From NCBI RefSeq assembly GCF_006542765.1, contig NZ_SKCD01000038.1:1-42173 (forward strand): 42,173 nt of DNA, given 5' to 3'. The number at the start of each line of letters is the position of its first letter. The first letter of the stretch is position 1. The notes under the pieces are model-generated. The model searched no databases, had not been told where the DNA came from, and worked only from the letters and a program-made list of their open reading frames with translations. This document shows positions 1 through 7,764 of this stretch, one piece after another. Position numbers and translations under genes: made by a program. This stretch comes from Paenibacillus luteus. Lineage in GTDB: Bacteria > Bacillota > Bacilli > Paenibacillales > Paenibacillaceae.

Positions 1-2
1 CG

Positions 3-1202
3 ATATTGCTCCGGCTCGCTCCGGACCCGGCAGCCTTCTGCGGCAGGCTCGTTATGCCGCTGCTGAAATACCACGAGCTGACGGGCAATGCGGATGCGTT
101 TGAGCTTTGCCAGTTTTTCACCGCCTTGATTGTGCAGCGCAGCGGCGTGTTCAACCCGGACGGCAGCTTTAACGATGCGCTTGCTTACCGCAGCGGACAT
201 TTCCATACGCGTCTCGGCACGCTCGACGCGCTGGCACGCTTTGGCGTATTTACGGGCGATGCCGCGCTTATCGCGTTCGTGGAGAAAAGCTACGCCTGGG
301 CGGTGACGCAGTGTACGGCGTTCGGCTGGACGCCAGGCGATATGAAGGAGCAGGCGTACGAGCATGAAACCTGCTCGCTTGTCGATCTCATCGCCACAGG
401 CATTACGCTCGCGCAGAGCGGCTACACGAAATATTGGGGCGTCGTGGAACGCTACATCCGCAACCATCTCGCAGAATCGCAGCTGCTGGAGATGGACTGG
501 GTGAAGGAGACGGATGACCGTTCGATGGATGTGCCTGGGCGCATTACGTACGAAAATATTGCGCAGCGGACGCGCGGTGCGTTCGCAGGATATTCCGCGC
601 CGAATGATTTCTGCTGCAACGTGAATCACGGGCGCGGCCACACGAATGACTTGCAAATTTGCTGCTTGGGCTCAGGCACACGCGGCTTGTATATGGGCTG
701 GAGCAATACGGTGACAGAGAAGAAAGGCACCGTCAGCGTAAACTTCCTGCTTAACCGCGGCTCAGCTTGGCTGGATGTAGACAGCTACCTGCCGCATGAG
801 GGCAAGCTGGTGCTTCATATTCACAAGGATATTCAGCGGCTGCAGGTGCGGATTCCGGAGTGGGCAGGTTATGCGAAGGTGACGTTCAAGCGTGAGCGGG
901 GCGGAGAGACGATTGCTGCCGGCAAAGGCAGCGAGCCGAGCCGCTGGGTGAACGAGTGCTTCTTGCTGCTGGGCGCAGTGGAGGCTGGCGAGACGATAAC
1001 GATCGAGTTCCCGCTGTCCAAGCGCAAAACGATCGAGACGGCGATCGGCGAGCAATTCGAAACGGAGTGGCAGGGCGACGACGTGATCGGGATCACGCCG
1101 CAGGGCACGAGCCATCCGTTCTACAGCGGCCGCAAGGTTTACGAGCAGGCTCCGCTTCGCGAGGGCGAGTATCGGCGTTTGGAGCAGGAGCTAGTGTGGT
1201 AG
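3..1202 (+). CDS. GH127-like (DUF1680) glycosidase, 5' end outside window
   Basis: The reading frame is open to the left edge, so the start is missing; about 399 C-terminal residues are visible. The fold signature is that of the DUF1680/GH127 group, an alpha/alpha barrel followed by beta domains. Members are mostly beta-L-arabinofuranosidases with a Cys3-Glu zinc site. The matching ligands are a Glu and Cys two residues apart (EHETC, near residues 121 and 123 of the visible part) and a Cys pair (ICC, near 219-220). The residues around them (ETCSLVDL and ICCLGSGTRG) differ from the usual SCCPGN form, so this is a divergent member and the substrate is open. The C-terminal RIPEWAG segment is also typical of the family. 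No signal peptide can be judged. It may belong with the downstream sugar-acid cluster, but a 660-bp repeat-rich gap separates them. Family is fairly sure; specificity is not. Confidence 0.75.
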   Translation: MLLRLAPDPAAFCGRLVMPLLKYHELTGNADAFELCQFFTALIVQRSGVFNPDGSFNDALAYRSGHFHTRLGTLDALARFGVFTGDAALIAFVEKSYAWAVTQCTAFGWTPGDMKEQAYEHETCSLVDLIATGITLAQSGYTKYWGVVERYIRNHLAESQLLEMDWVKETDDRSMDVPGRITYENIAQRTRGAFAGYSAPNDFCCNVNHGRGHTNDLQICCLGSGTRGLYMGWSNTVTEKKGTVSVNFLLNRGSAWLDVDSYLPHEGKLVLHIHKDIQRLQVRIPEWAGYAKVTFKRERGGETIAAGKGSEPSRWVNECFLLLGAVEAGETITIEFPLSKRKTIETAIGEQFETEWQGDDVIGITPQGTSHPFYSGRKVYEQAPLREGEYRRLEQELVW

Positions 1203-1865
1203 GGAGCGGTTAGGTTTGAGGTTGATGCGATACTCTGGCGAGGGTAGTAGCACAAAATAGCTAGGTAATGCCAACTAACTCGGAGCAACTAATCGTTCTA
1301 GAGAGAGACTGATACTTGGAGGAAGGTATTGGCTATGGTGTACTGGTGCAGGATAGAAGCTCATTTTGAGTGTTGAGAGAGTGCTATCCTGCACTCCGTA
1401 CAATATAGAAGCTATTTTCGGGTCAATTGAGTGTAGAACAAGCGAATCTAATGCGAATGTGCAGGATAGCTCCGACAGATGGGTCAAATTGGGCAAAGTT
1501 CCTGCAAAAGTGCAGGATAGCTCGGAGGTAGGTTGAGCGAGTGAGGTTGACTAGAATGGCTTTGAGAGTAGTATAAGCGAGAAGCTTGAATCAGATTAGT
1601 ATAGCTCGAAAGTTGGTTAGCGTGAGAAACGTTGATTAGGATAGCTCGGAGGCTGGTTAGCGTGAAAAAGTTGATCAGGGTAGCCTCTTAGTTAGGGTTC
1701 AAAGTCAGCAAGGTTCGATCATAAGTGCGGAACAGCTCATAGCAGCTAGGTAAAGCCAAATAACACGGAATAACTAGGTATGTTGTGACAGAGCATGGCA
1801 AAACGAGTTTGAGAGTTGGCTTTATTTATTAGTTTGTTAACGTATCGGAAAGAGGAGGAATTCAT
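1203..1865. repeat. Gene-free gap filled with degenerate short repeats
   Basis: I see no credible gene here. The 11-mer GTGCAGGATAG occurs at 1346-1356, 1459-1469 and 1510-1520, and its exact reverse complement at 1384-1394. From about 1517 the sequence becomes a degenerate tandem repeat of period 40 beginning ATAGCTCG. Clear units are 1601-1640 and 1641-1680, with a more diverged one at 1517-1556. A further pair begins AGCTAGGTAA near 1259 and 1747. No strong factor-independent terminator is visible after the upstream gene. Such degenerate intergenic repeats look like neutral or mobile miniature sequence rather than coding DNA. Confidence 0.7.
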
Positions 1866-2558
1866 GTGAGGACGGTTGTTGCGGTGTATACGGGGCAGGG
1901 GCTGGCTGATCCGCTTAAAGCAGTGTTTCAGGAGCTGCTGCCAGACGTGAGGCTGGTTAATATTGTGGATGACAGCCTAATTGGCGATGTTGTTAAAGCG
2001 GGACATATTCCGGCGGGCGTGACGAAACGGCTGACCCAATATTATGTGAACGGGGAAGAGCTGGGTGCTGATGTGATTTTCAACACATGTTCATCAGTAG
2101 GCGAGGTGGCGGATGAGGCACGCGGAAAGCTTGGCATTCCGATCGTTAAAATCGATGAAGCGATGGCGGTCAAAGCGGTGGCTGAGTATGATCGAATCGC
2201 AGTATTAGCGACGCTGCCTTCTACGCTGGAGCCGACGCTTCGTCTGATCTCGAAGCAGGCAGGCCTCGCGGGAAAAGAAGTGACTTTAATTAGCGGGTTA
2301 GCTGCAGGAGCATTTGACGCTTTGGTTGGAGGCAAACCTGAAGAGCATGACCGGATTTTGCTGGAAACAGCAAAAAAGGTGTGCGAGGCTGCAGATGTGC
2401 TGGTGCTGGCGCAAGGGTCAATGGCCCGGATGGAGGCTGCCCTTCGCGAAGCGACTGGCAAGCCGGTACTATCAAGCCCGAGGCTTGGCGTTGAGCAGGT
2501 AAAAGCGATATTGGCGCAGCTGGACGCGCAGAAGCTTGGAGAACAGCCAGCTACTTAA
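1866..2558 (+). CDS. Asp/Glu racemase-superfamily protein, one catalytic Cys missing
   Basis: A 230-residue protein of the aspartate/glutamate/hydantoin racemase superfamily, whose members use two opposed cysteines to move a proton at a carbon next to a carboxylate. The N-terminal cysteine is present (FNTCSSVG, Cys75). The C-terminal site, normally GCT- or ACT-like, reads LAQGSMAR (Gln183-Gly184-Ser185), so the usual two-base racemisation is unlikely. A one-cysteine isomerase or decarboxylase, as in arylmalonate decarboxylase, fits better. Start: a strong AGGAGG at about 1854-1859 precedes GTG at 1866. An ATG at 1864 overlaps it but is followed directly by TGA. It lies about 200 bp upstream of a RuBisCO-like protein and a DUF1537 kinase, so a role in the same sugar-acid pathway is inferred. 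The exact reaction is unknown. Confidence 0.75.
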   Translation: MRTVVAVYTGQGLADPLKAVFQELLPDVRLVNIVDDSLIGDVVKAGHIPAGVTKRLTQYYVNGEELGADVIFNTCSSVGEVADEARGKLGIPIVKIDEAMAVKAVAEYDRIAVLATLPSTLEPTLRLISKQAGLAGKEVTLISGLAAGAFDALVGGKPEEHDRILLETAKKVCEAADVLVLAQGSMARMEAALREATGKPVLSSPRLGVEQVKAILAQLDAQKLGEQPAT

Positions 2559-2562
2559 AACT

Positions 2563-2710
2563 ACTGATCAGTGAAGCATCTTAGAGAAAAATTTAGAGGA
2601 ACTGATCAATGTGGCACCTTAGAGAGCAATTTAATGGATCTAATTAGTGAACCGTCTGAGAAAACAATAGTTTGACTAAGCGATGACAAAGTTTAGAGAA
2701 TACGACGTTA
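2563..2710. repeat. Degenerate tandem repeat, period about 38 bp
   Basis: The gap between the racemase-fold gene and the RuBisCO-like gene holds three to four diverged units of about 38 bp starting near 2563, 2601, 2640 and 2675. The best-matched pair starts ACTGATCA and shares CTTAGAGA and an AATTTA block. The unit sequence differs from the 40-bp repeat before the racemase gene. Confidence 0.5.
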
Positions 2711-2764
2711 AGCTGCTTTTATCTCAGGTTTAAATCGATGATTACATTACGGGAGGTCAGTTAT

Positions 2765-4024
2765 TTGAGCGAAGAGAGAGTAGTCGCGGTGTACCAGGTG
2801 GAGACGCCTTATTCGCTGGAGAGAGCGGCAGAGGTCATTGCGGGCGAGCAGTCGACCGGGACGTTCACCGCGGTGCCGGGCGAGACGGATGCGCTAAAGG
2901 AGCGATTCGGTGCGCGAATCGAGAAGATCGTTGAACTGGAGTCGGTCAGTGCACCGACGCTGCCGGGAGCAAAGACGCCAGCGGGCCATGATGGAAAATA
3001 TCGGCGGGGCTTGGTAGCCGTCTCTTTTCCGCTGCATAACTTTGGGCCTTCGATTCCGAACTTGATGTCGGCGATTGCGGGCAATTTGTTCGAGCTGCAG
3101 GAGCTGTCGGGTCTTCGGCTGGTTGATCTGGAGCTGCCAGAAGCTTTCGCAGCTCGTTATCCCGGACCGAAGTTTGGAATCGATGGTACGCGCAGGCTGA
3201 CGGGGGTCTATGACCGCCCGATCATAGGCACAATTGTTAAGCCAAGCATCGGCCTTGATTTGAAGGACTTGCAGCGGATGATTTTGAATGTGTCGGCGGC
3301 GGGACTTGATTTTATCAAGGATGATGAATTAAACGCGAACGCACCTTATGCCCCGTTGGAGGCAAGGGTGAAGGCAGTGATGGAGGCGGTGGACAAAGCT
3401 GCTGACGTTACAGGCAAGCGGATCATGTACGCGTTCAATATTACGGGCGATATCGAAGAAATGGAGCGGAATCACGAGCTGGTCGTGAAGGCGGGAGGCA
3501 ACTGCGTCATGGTGAGTATCATGAGCGTTGGACTAGCGGGCCTTGCCCACTTGAACCGCTATAGCGAGGTGCCGATCCATGGGCATCGGAACCAATGGGG
3601 CATGATGACGCGCTCTCCGGGACTAGGCTTTGAGTTTTCGGCTTATCAGAAGCTGTGCCGGCTGGCAGGCGCGGACCATCTCCATGTGAATGGCCTGAAC
3701 AGCAAGTTTTACGAGAGCAATGAGTCGGTGGTTCGTTCGGTTCAAGCCTGCTTGAAACCGATGTATGACGGTTATGCAACGATGCCGGTTGTCTCTTCCG
3801 GCCAGTGGGCGGGCATGGCACCGGCCACTTATGAGGCTACGGCGACGGTTGACGTGATGCATTTGGCGGGCGGCGGCATTTTGGCGCATCCGGACGGAGC
3901 AGGCGCGGGCTTCAAAAGCATGCAGCAGGGCTGGGAGGCAGCGGTCCAAGGCATTGAACTGGAAGCGTATGCGAAGCAGCATCCGGCGCTTCATCGTGCC
4001 ATCGACAAATACGGGAAGGGGTGA
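2765..4024 (+). CDS. RuBisCO-like protein (form IV), probable oxo-sugar-acid phosphate decarboxylase
   Basis: A 419-residue protein of the RuBisCO large-chain superfamily. Visible active-site positions are the general-base lysine (GTIVKPS, Lys159), the carbamylated lysine with metal acids (FIKDDE, Lys185, Asp187, Glu188), a catalytic-region His (HGHRN, His272) and the loop-6 lysine (GLNSKF, Lys314). The second lysine of the RuBisCO KPK motif is Ser, so CO2 fixation is not expected and a RuBisCO-like protein is the better call. Start: TTG at 2765 sits 7 bases after GGGAGGT (2751-2757); an in-frame ATG at 2738 has no such site. It is translationally coupled to a DUF1537 kinase. A RuBisCO-like protein with a DUF1537 kinase is the known pairing of 3-oxo-isoapionate 4-phosphate decarboxylase (OiaX) with its kinase (OiaK) in D-apionate catabolism. 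That reaction is inference from pairing; other enolase-type reactions remain possible. Confidence 0.85.
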   Translation: MSEERVVAVYQVETPYSLERAAEVIAGEQSTGTFTAVPGETDALKERFGARIEKIVELESVSAPTLPGAKTPAGHDGKYRRGLVAVSFPLHNFGPSIPNLMSAIAGNLFELQELSGLRLVDLELPEAFAARYPGPKFGIDGTRRLTGVYDRPIIGTIVKPSIGLDLKDLQRMILNVSAAGLDFIKDDELNANAPYAPLEARVKAVMEAVDKAADVTGKRIMYAFNITGDIEEMERNHELVVKAGGNCVMVSIMSVGLAGLAHLNRYSEVPIHGHRNQWGMMTRSPGLGFEFSAYQKLCRLAGADHLHVNGLNSKFYESNESVVRSVQACLKPMYDGYATMPVVSSGQWAGMAPATYEATATVDVMHLAGGGILAHPDGAGAGFKSMQQGWEAAVQGIELEAYAKQHPALHRAIDKYGKG

Positions 4025-4029
4025 GCGCG

Positions 4030-5427
4030 ATGCCGATAGCTGAATCGAAGCCTCCAAGGCTGCTCTGTTATTATGGGGACGACTTCACGGGCTCGACGGA
4101 TGTGCTGGAATCCCTGTTTCGCTCAGGTGTAAGGACGGTTTTGTTTCTTGATCTGCCAGATGAGGAAGTGCTGCAAGGTCGATTTGCTGGGATAGAAGCA
4201 TTTGGAATTGCTGGCGTAGGCCGTGCGCTCTCGCCAGTTGAAGCGGAAAAAGAGCTTCGTCCGATCTTTGAGCGGTTCAAGCAAGCGGAAGCATCGGTCG
4301 TGCATTACAAAGTATGTTCGACCTTCGATTCCTCGCCAACGACTGGCAATATTGGCAAAGCAGCTGAAATCGGACGTTCCGTATTTGGTGGCGAATATGT
4401 GCCGATTCTCGTTGGCGTACCGATTCTCGGAAGATATACCTTATTTGGCAACCATTTTGCCGCAGCAGGCGAAGAAATCTATCGTCTCGATCGCCATCCG
4501 ACGATGTCCTGCCATCCCGTCACACCCATGAAAGAAGCTGATTTACGCAGGCATCTGGCGGAGCAAGGCGGTTTGAAAACGGCGTTGATGGACATTTTGT
4601 CTCAGGATGGAACAAGGGAACAGGTACAGGAGCGGTTAAAGTGCCTGGTGGAGAAGGAACAGCCGGACCTAGTGTTATTTGATGTACTGGATGAGGAACG
4701 GCTGGAGATGGCCGGGCGGTTAATTTGGGAGGGAGCTCAGCGGAATAAAAGCAGGTTCGTGATCGGCTCGTCGGGCATAGAATACGCGCTTGGCGCAACC
4801 TGGAAGGCGCAAGGCATGCTGCAGCAAAAACCGGAGCTAATTGTTGATGCTCCTCCCGTATCGCGATTGCTCGTTCTATCGGGCAGCTGCTCGCCTGTCA
4901 CAGAGCAGCAAATTGCTCATGCCGGTGAAGCGGGATTTGCGTTGCTCCGAGTGCCGGCTGCCGACCTCATTCATCCAGAGCGGGCAGAACAAGCTCGCGT
5001 ACAGCTGTTGAAGGAAGCAATGGATTTGCTGGAGGATGGAAAAAGCGTACTGCTTTATACGGCGTCAGGCGCAGCTGATCCCGCCATAGGAGCTTTTCGC
5101 AGGGCGTTGGATGCTTGCGGCTATCACTCCGAGGACAGCAGCAGGCTGCTGGGATTAATTCTGGGCTCTATCGCGAAGTCACTGATTATAGACACAAAGC
5201 TGAAACGAATTGTTATTGCTGGCGGCGATACATCGGGTTACTTGACGAGAGAGCTGGGCATCTATGCACTGGAATGTATGGCTGCAATCGTGCCAGGGGC
5301 GCCACTGTGCAGAGCATCGTCACAGGACCCTTGCCTGGACGGGCTGGAGCTCGTGTTGAAGGGCGGCCAGATCGGGGGCAAGGATTTTTTCAATCAGGTC
5401 AAAAAGGGAAGCGTATCTGCGAATTAG
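4030..5427 (+). CDS. DUF1537 (four-carbon acid sugar kinase family) kinase
   Basis: About 465 residues, the full length for the family. The N-terminal substrate-binding half has the hallmark YYGDDFTGS motif near the start. The C-terminal nucleotide-binding half has IAGGDTSGYL near residue 400 and a LVLSGSCSPVT strand-loop near residue 280. Characterised members phosphorylate small sugar acids such as D-threonate, D-erythronate and 3-oxo-isoapionate (OiaK). Start: AAGGGGTGA (4016-4024) sits six bases before ATG at 4030, whereas the in-frame GTG at 4021 is too close to it. The ribosome binding site overlaps the stop of the RuBisCO-like gene, implying translational coupling. The likely role is to make the phosphorylated substrate for that protein. 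Substrate not proven by sequence. Confidence 0.88.
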   Translation: MPIAESKPPRLLCYYGDDFTGSTDVLESLFRSGVRTVLFLDLPDEEVLQGRFAGIEAFGIAGVGRALSPVEAEKELRPIFERFKQAEASVVHYKVCSTFDSSPTTGNIGKAAEIGRSVFGGEYVPILVGVPILGRYTLFGNHFAAAGEEIYRLDRHPTMSCHPVTPMKEADLRRHLAEQGGLKTALMDILSQDGTREQVQERLKCLVEKEQPDLVLFDVLDEERLEMAGRLIWEGAQRNKSRFVIGSSGIEYALGATWKAQGMLQQKPELIVDAPPVSRLLVLSGSCSPVTEQQIAHAGEAGFALLRVPAADLIHPERAEQARVQLLKEAMDLLEDGKSVLLYTASGAADPAIGAFRRALDACGYHSEDSSRLLGLILGSIAKSLIIDTKLKRIVIAGGDTSGYLTRELGIYALECMAAIVPGAPLCRASSQDPCLDGLELVLKGGQIGGKDFFNQVKKGSVSAN

Positions 5428-5463
5428 TCCTACCCGCGAACACGATTTTTCCTAATCATACTA

Positions 5464-5494
5464 TTGTCTATCCTAAGGATAGGCAATTTTTTTT
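5464..5494 (+). terminator. Factor-independent terminator after the kinase gene
   Basis: TTGTCTATCC (5464-5473) pairs with GGATAGGCAA (5477-5486), with one G-U pair and a three-base loop, and is followed by eight T. It ends the sugar-acid cluster. Confidence 0.85.
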
Positions 5495-5580
5495 GTTAAA
5501 AATATAAGACGTTATAGATCTACTAAAGATTGATCTACTCGCGCAGTGACAAAAACGGGAAACTTTAGTTCATTCATACC

Positions 5581-5704
5581 GTTACCTAAAATAAGGGTTG
5601 CAAAATGAAGCCGCTGCCATTATGATTTGTATAGAATTAATATATATATTTAAGGATTAATATTTATATTAATTTAATTGTTTATCGATTTCAAGTTACC
5701 TAAA
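5581..5704. repeat. Direct repeat GTTACCTAAA flanking the GH51 promoter
   Basis: Exact 10-mers at 5581-5590 (just upstream of the -35) and 5695-5704 (just upstream of the ribosome binding site), 114 bp apart. They are candidate sites for an unidentified regulator; chance is not excluded. Confidence 0.35.
5598..5626 (+). promoter_or_regulatory. Predicted sigma-A promoter for the GH51 gene
   Basis: TTGCAA at 5598-5603, a 17-bp spacer and TATGAT at 5621-5626. The leader to the start at 5728 is about 95 bases and very AT-rich (5630-5690). The rest of the 300-bp gap 5428-5727 holds the terminator and two copies of GTTACCTAAA. Confidence 0.6.
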
Positions 5705-5727
5705 CATACAAAAGTGAGGCGATTCAT

Positions 5728-7221
5728 TTGGCAAACCGGGTTACGATCAACGCCGATCTGGCGGCAGGCACAATTAACCGCAATATTTATGGGCATTTTT
5801 CCGAACATTTGGGTCGATGCATTTATGAAGGCATTTGGGTAGGCGAGGATTCCCCGATCCCAAACACGAATGGAATTCGCAATGATATCGTAGCGGCGCT
5901 TAAACAGCTAAAAATTCCGGTTCTGCGCTGGCCAGGCGGCTGTTTTGCCGATGAGTATCACTGGAAGGATGGCATCGGTTCGCGCGAGTCACGCAAGCGG
6001 ATGATCAATACGCACTGGGGCGGCGTCGTGGAGAACAATCATTTCGGAACCCATGAGTTTCTGATGCTTTGCGAAATGCTGGAGTGCGAGCCTTATATCT
6101 CAGGCAATGTGGGAAGCGGTACCGTTCAGGAGATGGCGGAATGGGTGGAGTACATGACGTTCGAAGGCGTTTCGCCGATGGCTGAGCTGCGCCAGGAGAA
6201 TGGCCGGGAAAAGCCGTGGAACGTGAAATATTTTGGCGTAGGAAACGAGAACTGGGGCTGCGGAGGCAATATGCGCCCTGAATATTATGCGGATCTCTAT
6301 CGTAGATACCAAACCTATGTGCGCAATTACGGCGACAATAAAATTCACAAAATCGCTTGCGGTCCCAACGTCGACGATTACCGCTGGATGGACACGGTTA
6401 TGAGAGAAGCACATGGCATGATGGATTCGATCTCTCTGCACTACTATACGATTCCAGGCGATTCTTGGTCAGAGAAGGGCGCAGCTACGGGCTTCTCCGA
6501 GGATGAGTGGTACAGTACGCTTAAGAAAGCGCTCTGGATGGACGAGCTGATCGAGAAGCATTCTACAATTATGGACCGTTATGATCCGAGCAAGCGCATT
6601 GGGCTGATCGTCGACGAGTGGGGCACTTGGTTCGATGTCGAGCCGGGAACGAACCCGGGCTTCCTTTATCAGCAAAACACGATTCGCGACGCGCTCGTTG
6701 CAGGCGTTACGCTTAACATTTTTCATGACCATTGCGACCGTGTACAAATGGCTAACATCGCTCAGGTAATTAACGTGCTGCAGTCCGTCATTTTGACGGA
6801 AGGGGAGAAAATGGTGCTGACCCCTACGTATCATGTATTTGATATGTATAAGGTTCATCAGGATGCAACTTTGCTGACTACCTCTATCGACAGCCAAGAT
6901 TATGCACACAATGACCAGAAGATTCCTCAGGTATCGGTCTCCGCCTCCAAGGATGCCGAAGGGCATATTCACATCAGCTTATGCAATCTGGATAACCATT
7001 CGGCTGCTGATGTGGAGATTGATCTGCGCGGCTTAACTGGAGCAGGCATTACGGTATCGGGTACGGAGCTGACGGCTTCGATCAAAGATGCTCATAATAC
7101 GTTTGAACAGCCGGAAGCGGTTAAGCCATCCGCTTATCATGCTTTTACGGTCGAAGGCTCCGCAATCAGCGCGAAGCTATCACCTATGTCGGTGACTGTG
7201 CTAAAGCTGATTTCCGAATAA
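5728..7221 (+). CDS. abfA: Alpha-L-arabinofuranosidase, GH51
   Basis: A 497-residue cytoplasmic GH51 enzyme that removes terminal non-reducing alpha-L-arabinofuranosyl residues from imported arabinan or arabinoxylan oligosaccharides. There is no signal peptide. The (beta/alpha)8 barrel carries the acid/base glutamate in GNENWG (Glu174) and the nucleophile in VDEWGTW (Glu297), with the RWPGGCF motif near residue 70. A C-terminal beta domain follows from about residue 385. The length matches bacterial AbfA proteins. Start: TTG at 5728 follows GTGAGGCG (5714-5721). It has its own promoter and is followed after 12 bases by a small Cys-rich gene, so the two are probably co-transcribed. GH51 members occasionally act on other linkages, but the arabinofuranosidase call is strong. 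Confidence 0.93.
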   Translation: MANRVTINADLAAGTINRNIYGHFSEHLGRCIYEGIWVGEDSPIPNTNGIRNDIVAALKQLKIPVLRWPGGCFADEYHWKDGIGSRESRKRMINTHWGGVVENNHFGTHEFLMLCEMLECEPYISGNVGSGTVQEMAEWVEYMTFEGVSPMAELRQENGREKPWNVKYFGVGNENWGCGGNMRPEYYADLYRRYQTYVRNYGDNKIHKIACGPNVDDYRWMDTVMREAHGMMDSISLHYYTIPGDSWSEKGAATGFSEDEWYSTLKKALWMDELIEKHSTIMDRYDPSKRIGLIVDEWGTWFDVEPGTNPGFLYQQNTIRDALVAGVTLNIFHDHCDRVQMANIAQVINVLQSVILTEGEKMVLTPTYHVFDMYKVHQDATLLTTSIDSQDYAHNDQKIPQVSVSASKDAEGHIHISLCNLDNHSAADVEIDLRGLTGAGITVSGTELTASIKDAHNTFEQPEAVKPSAYHAFTVEGSAISAKLSPMSVTVLKLISE

Positions 7222-7233
7222 GGAATGCATGTG

Positions 7234-7506
7234 ATGAGCAGTCATAATCAATGCAAGGGATGCCGAGATGATTACCGCGTTACCGACGCGCAAATCGATC
7301 GGATCTTGGCAGCGCCCATGTTCAAATCCGAGCTCAGCGTGCCGGATGATGTCTACGAGGAGCGCTTAAAGGCTTGCCAAGCTTGTCCAAAGTTTCAATA
7401 TGGCACCACATGCGCGGTATGCGGCTGCTTTGTCCGCATTGCCGCCAAATATAAAGACCGCGCATGCCCGAATCCAGGCGACAGCCGCTGGCTGAAGCAT
7501 GCCTAA
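7234..7506 (+). CDS. Small Cys-rich DUF6171-like protein
   Basis: About 90 residues with paired cysteines suggesting a zinc-ribbon-like fold: CKGC near the N terminus, then CQACPK and CAVCGCF, and a last CPNPG. This pattern matches the uncharacterised DUF6171 family common in Paenibacillus and Bacillus. Start: AAGGA (7220-7224) is 9 bases from ATG 7234; the in-frame ATG at 7225 is too close to it. It is the last gene of the GH51 unit and its function is unknown. The upstream arabinofuranosidase does not itself imply a sugar role. Confidence 0.75.
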   Translation: MSSHNQCKGCRDDYRVTDAQIDRILAAPMFKSELSVPDDVYEERLKACQACPKFQYGTTCAVCGCFVRIAAKYKDRACPNPGDSRWLKHA

Positions 7507-7528
7507 TCGGAAGCTATGACTATTTGGA

Positions 7529-7571
7529 AGACCGTTCCCCACATTCGTGGTGGAGCGGTCTATTTGTTGTG
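7529..7571 (+). terminator. Terminator after the DUF6171-like gene
   Basis: A stem of about 14 bp with one bulge is formed by AGACCGTTCCCCAC (7529-7542) and GTGGTGGAGCGGTCT (7547-7561), followed by a T-rich tail (ATTTGTTG). Confidence 0.7.
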
Positions 7572-7743
7572 CCATGCCCGGATAGGCCAAAGGAACGGCG
7601 GAAATTCATAACTTTTAGCCTGATATTGCAAATACATTCGGAATTCAACTTTGTAAAATAAAGGTATCGAAAGCATGTCATGCTTCCTGTGGCGTTTCAG
7701 GCAAACCCGATGCGGAGCCAGAAGCGTCAACTATGGCAAATAT

Positions 7744-7764
7744 AATGATACATTTTGTATCATT
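7744..7764. promoter_or_regulatory. Perfect 9-bp inverted repeat, operator candidate
   Basis: AATGATACA (7744-7752) and TGTATCATT (7756-7764) are exact reverse complements around TTT. The left arm overlaps a TATAAT (7741-7746) that has no good -35 at the right distance. Its position, about 75 bp upstream of the first gene of the cohesin/dockerin operon, suggests a repressor or activator site. The cognate regulator is not in evidence. Confidence 0.5.

Noticed and set aside
2765..4024. True CO2-fixing RuBisCO
   Set aside because: The KPK motif is KPS, the usual small loop residues differ, and there is no phosphoribulokinase nearby; a form-IV protein is the better reading.
7661..7728. Cyclic-di-GMP (GEMM) riboswitch
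   Set aside because: AGGCAAACC is suggestive, but the GAAA tetraloop helix and the GACGCAAAGCC segment are missing. Only a generic nested stem can be supported.
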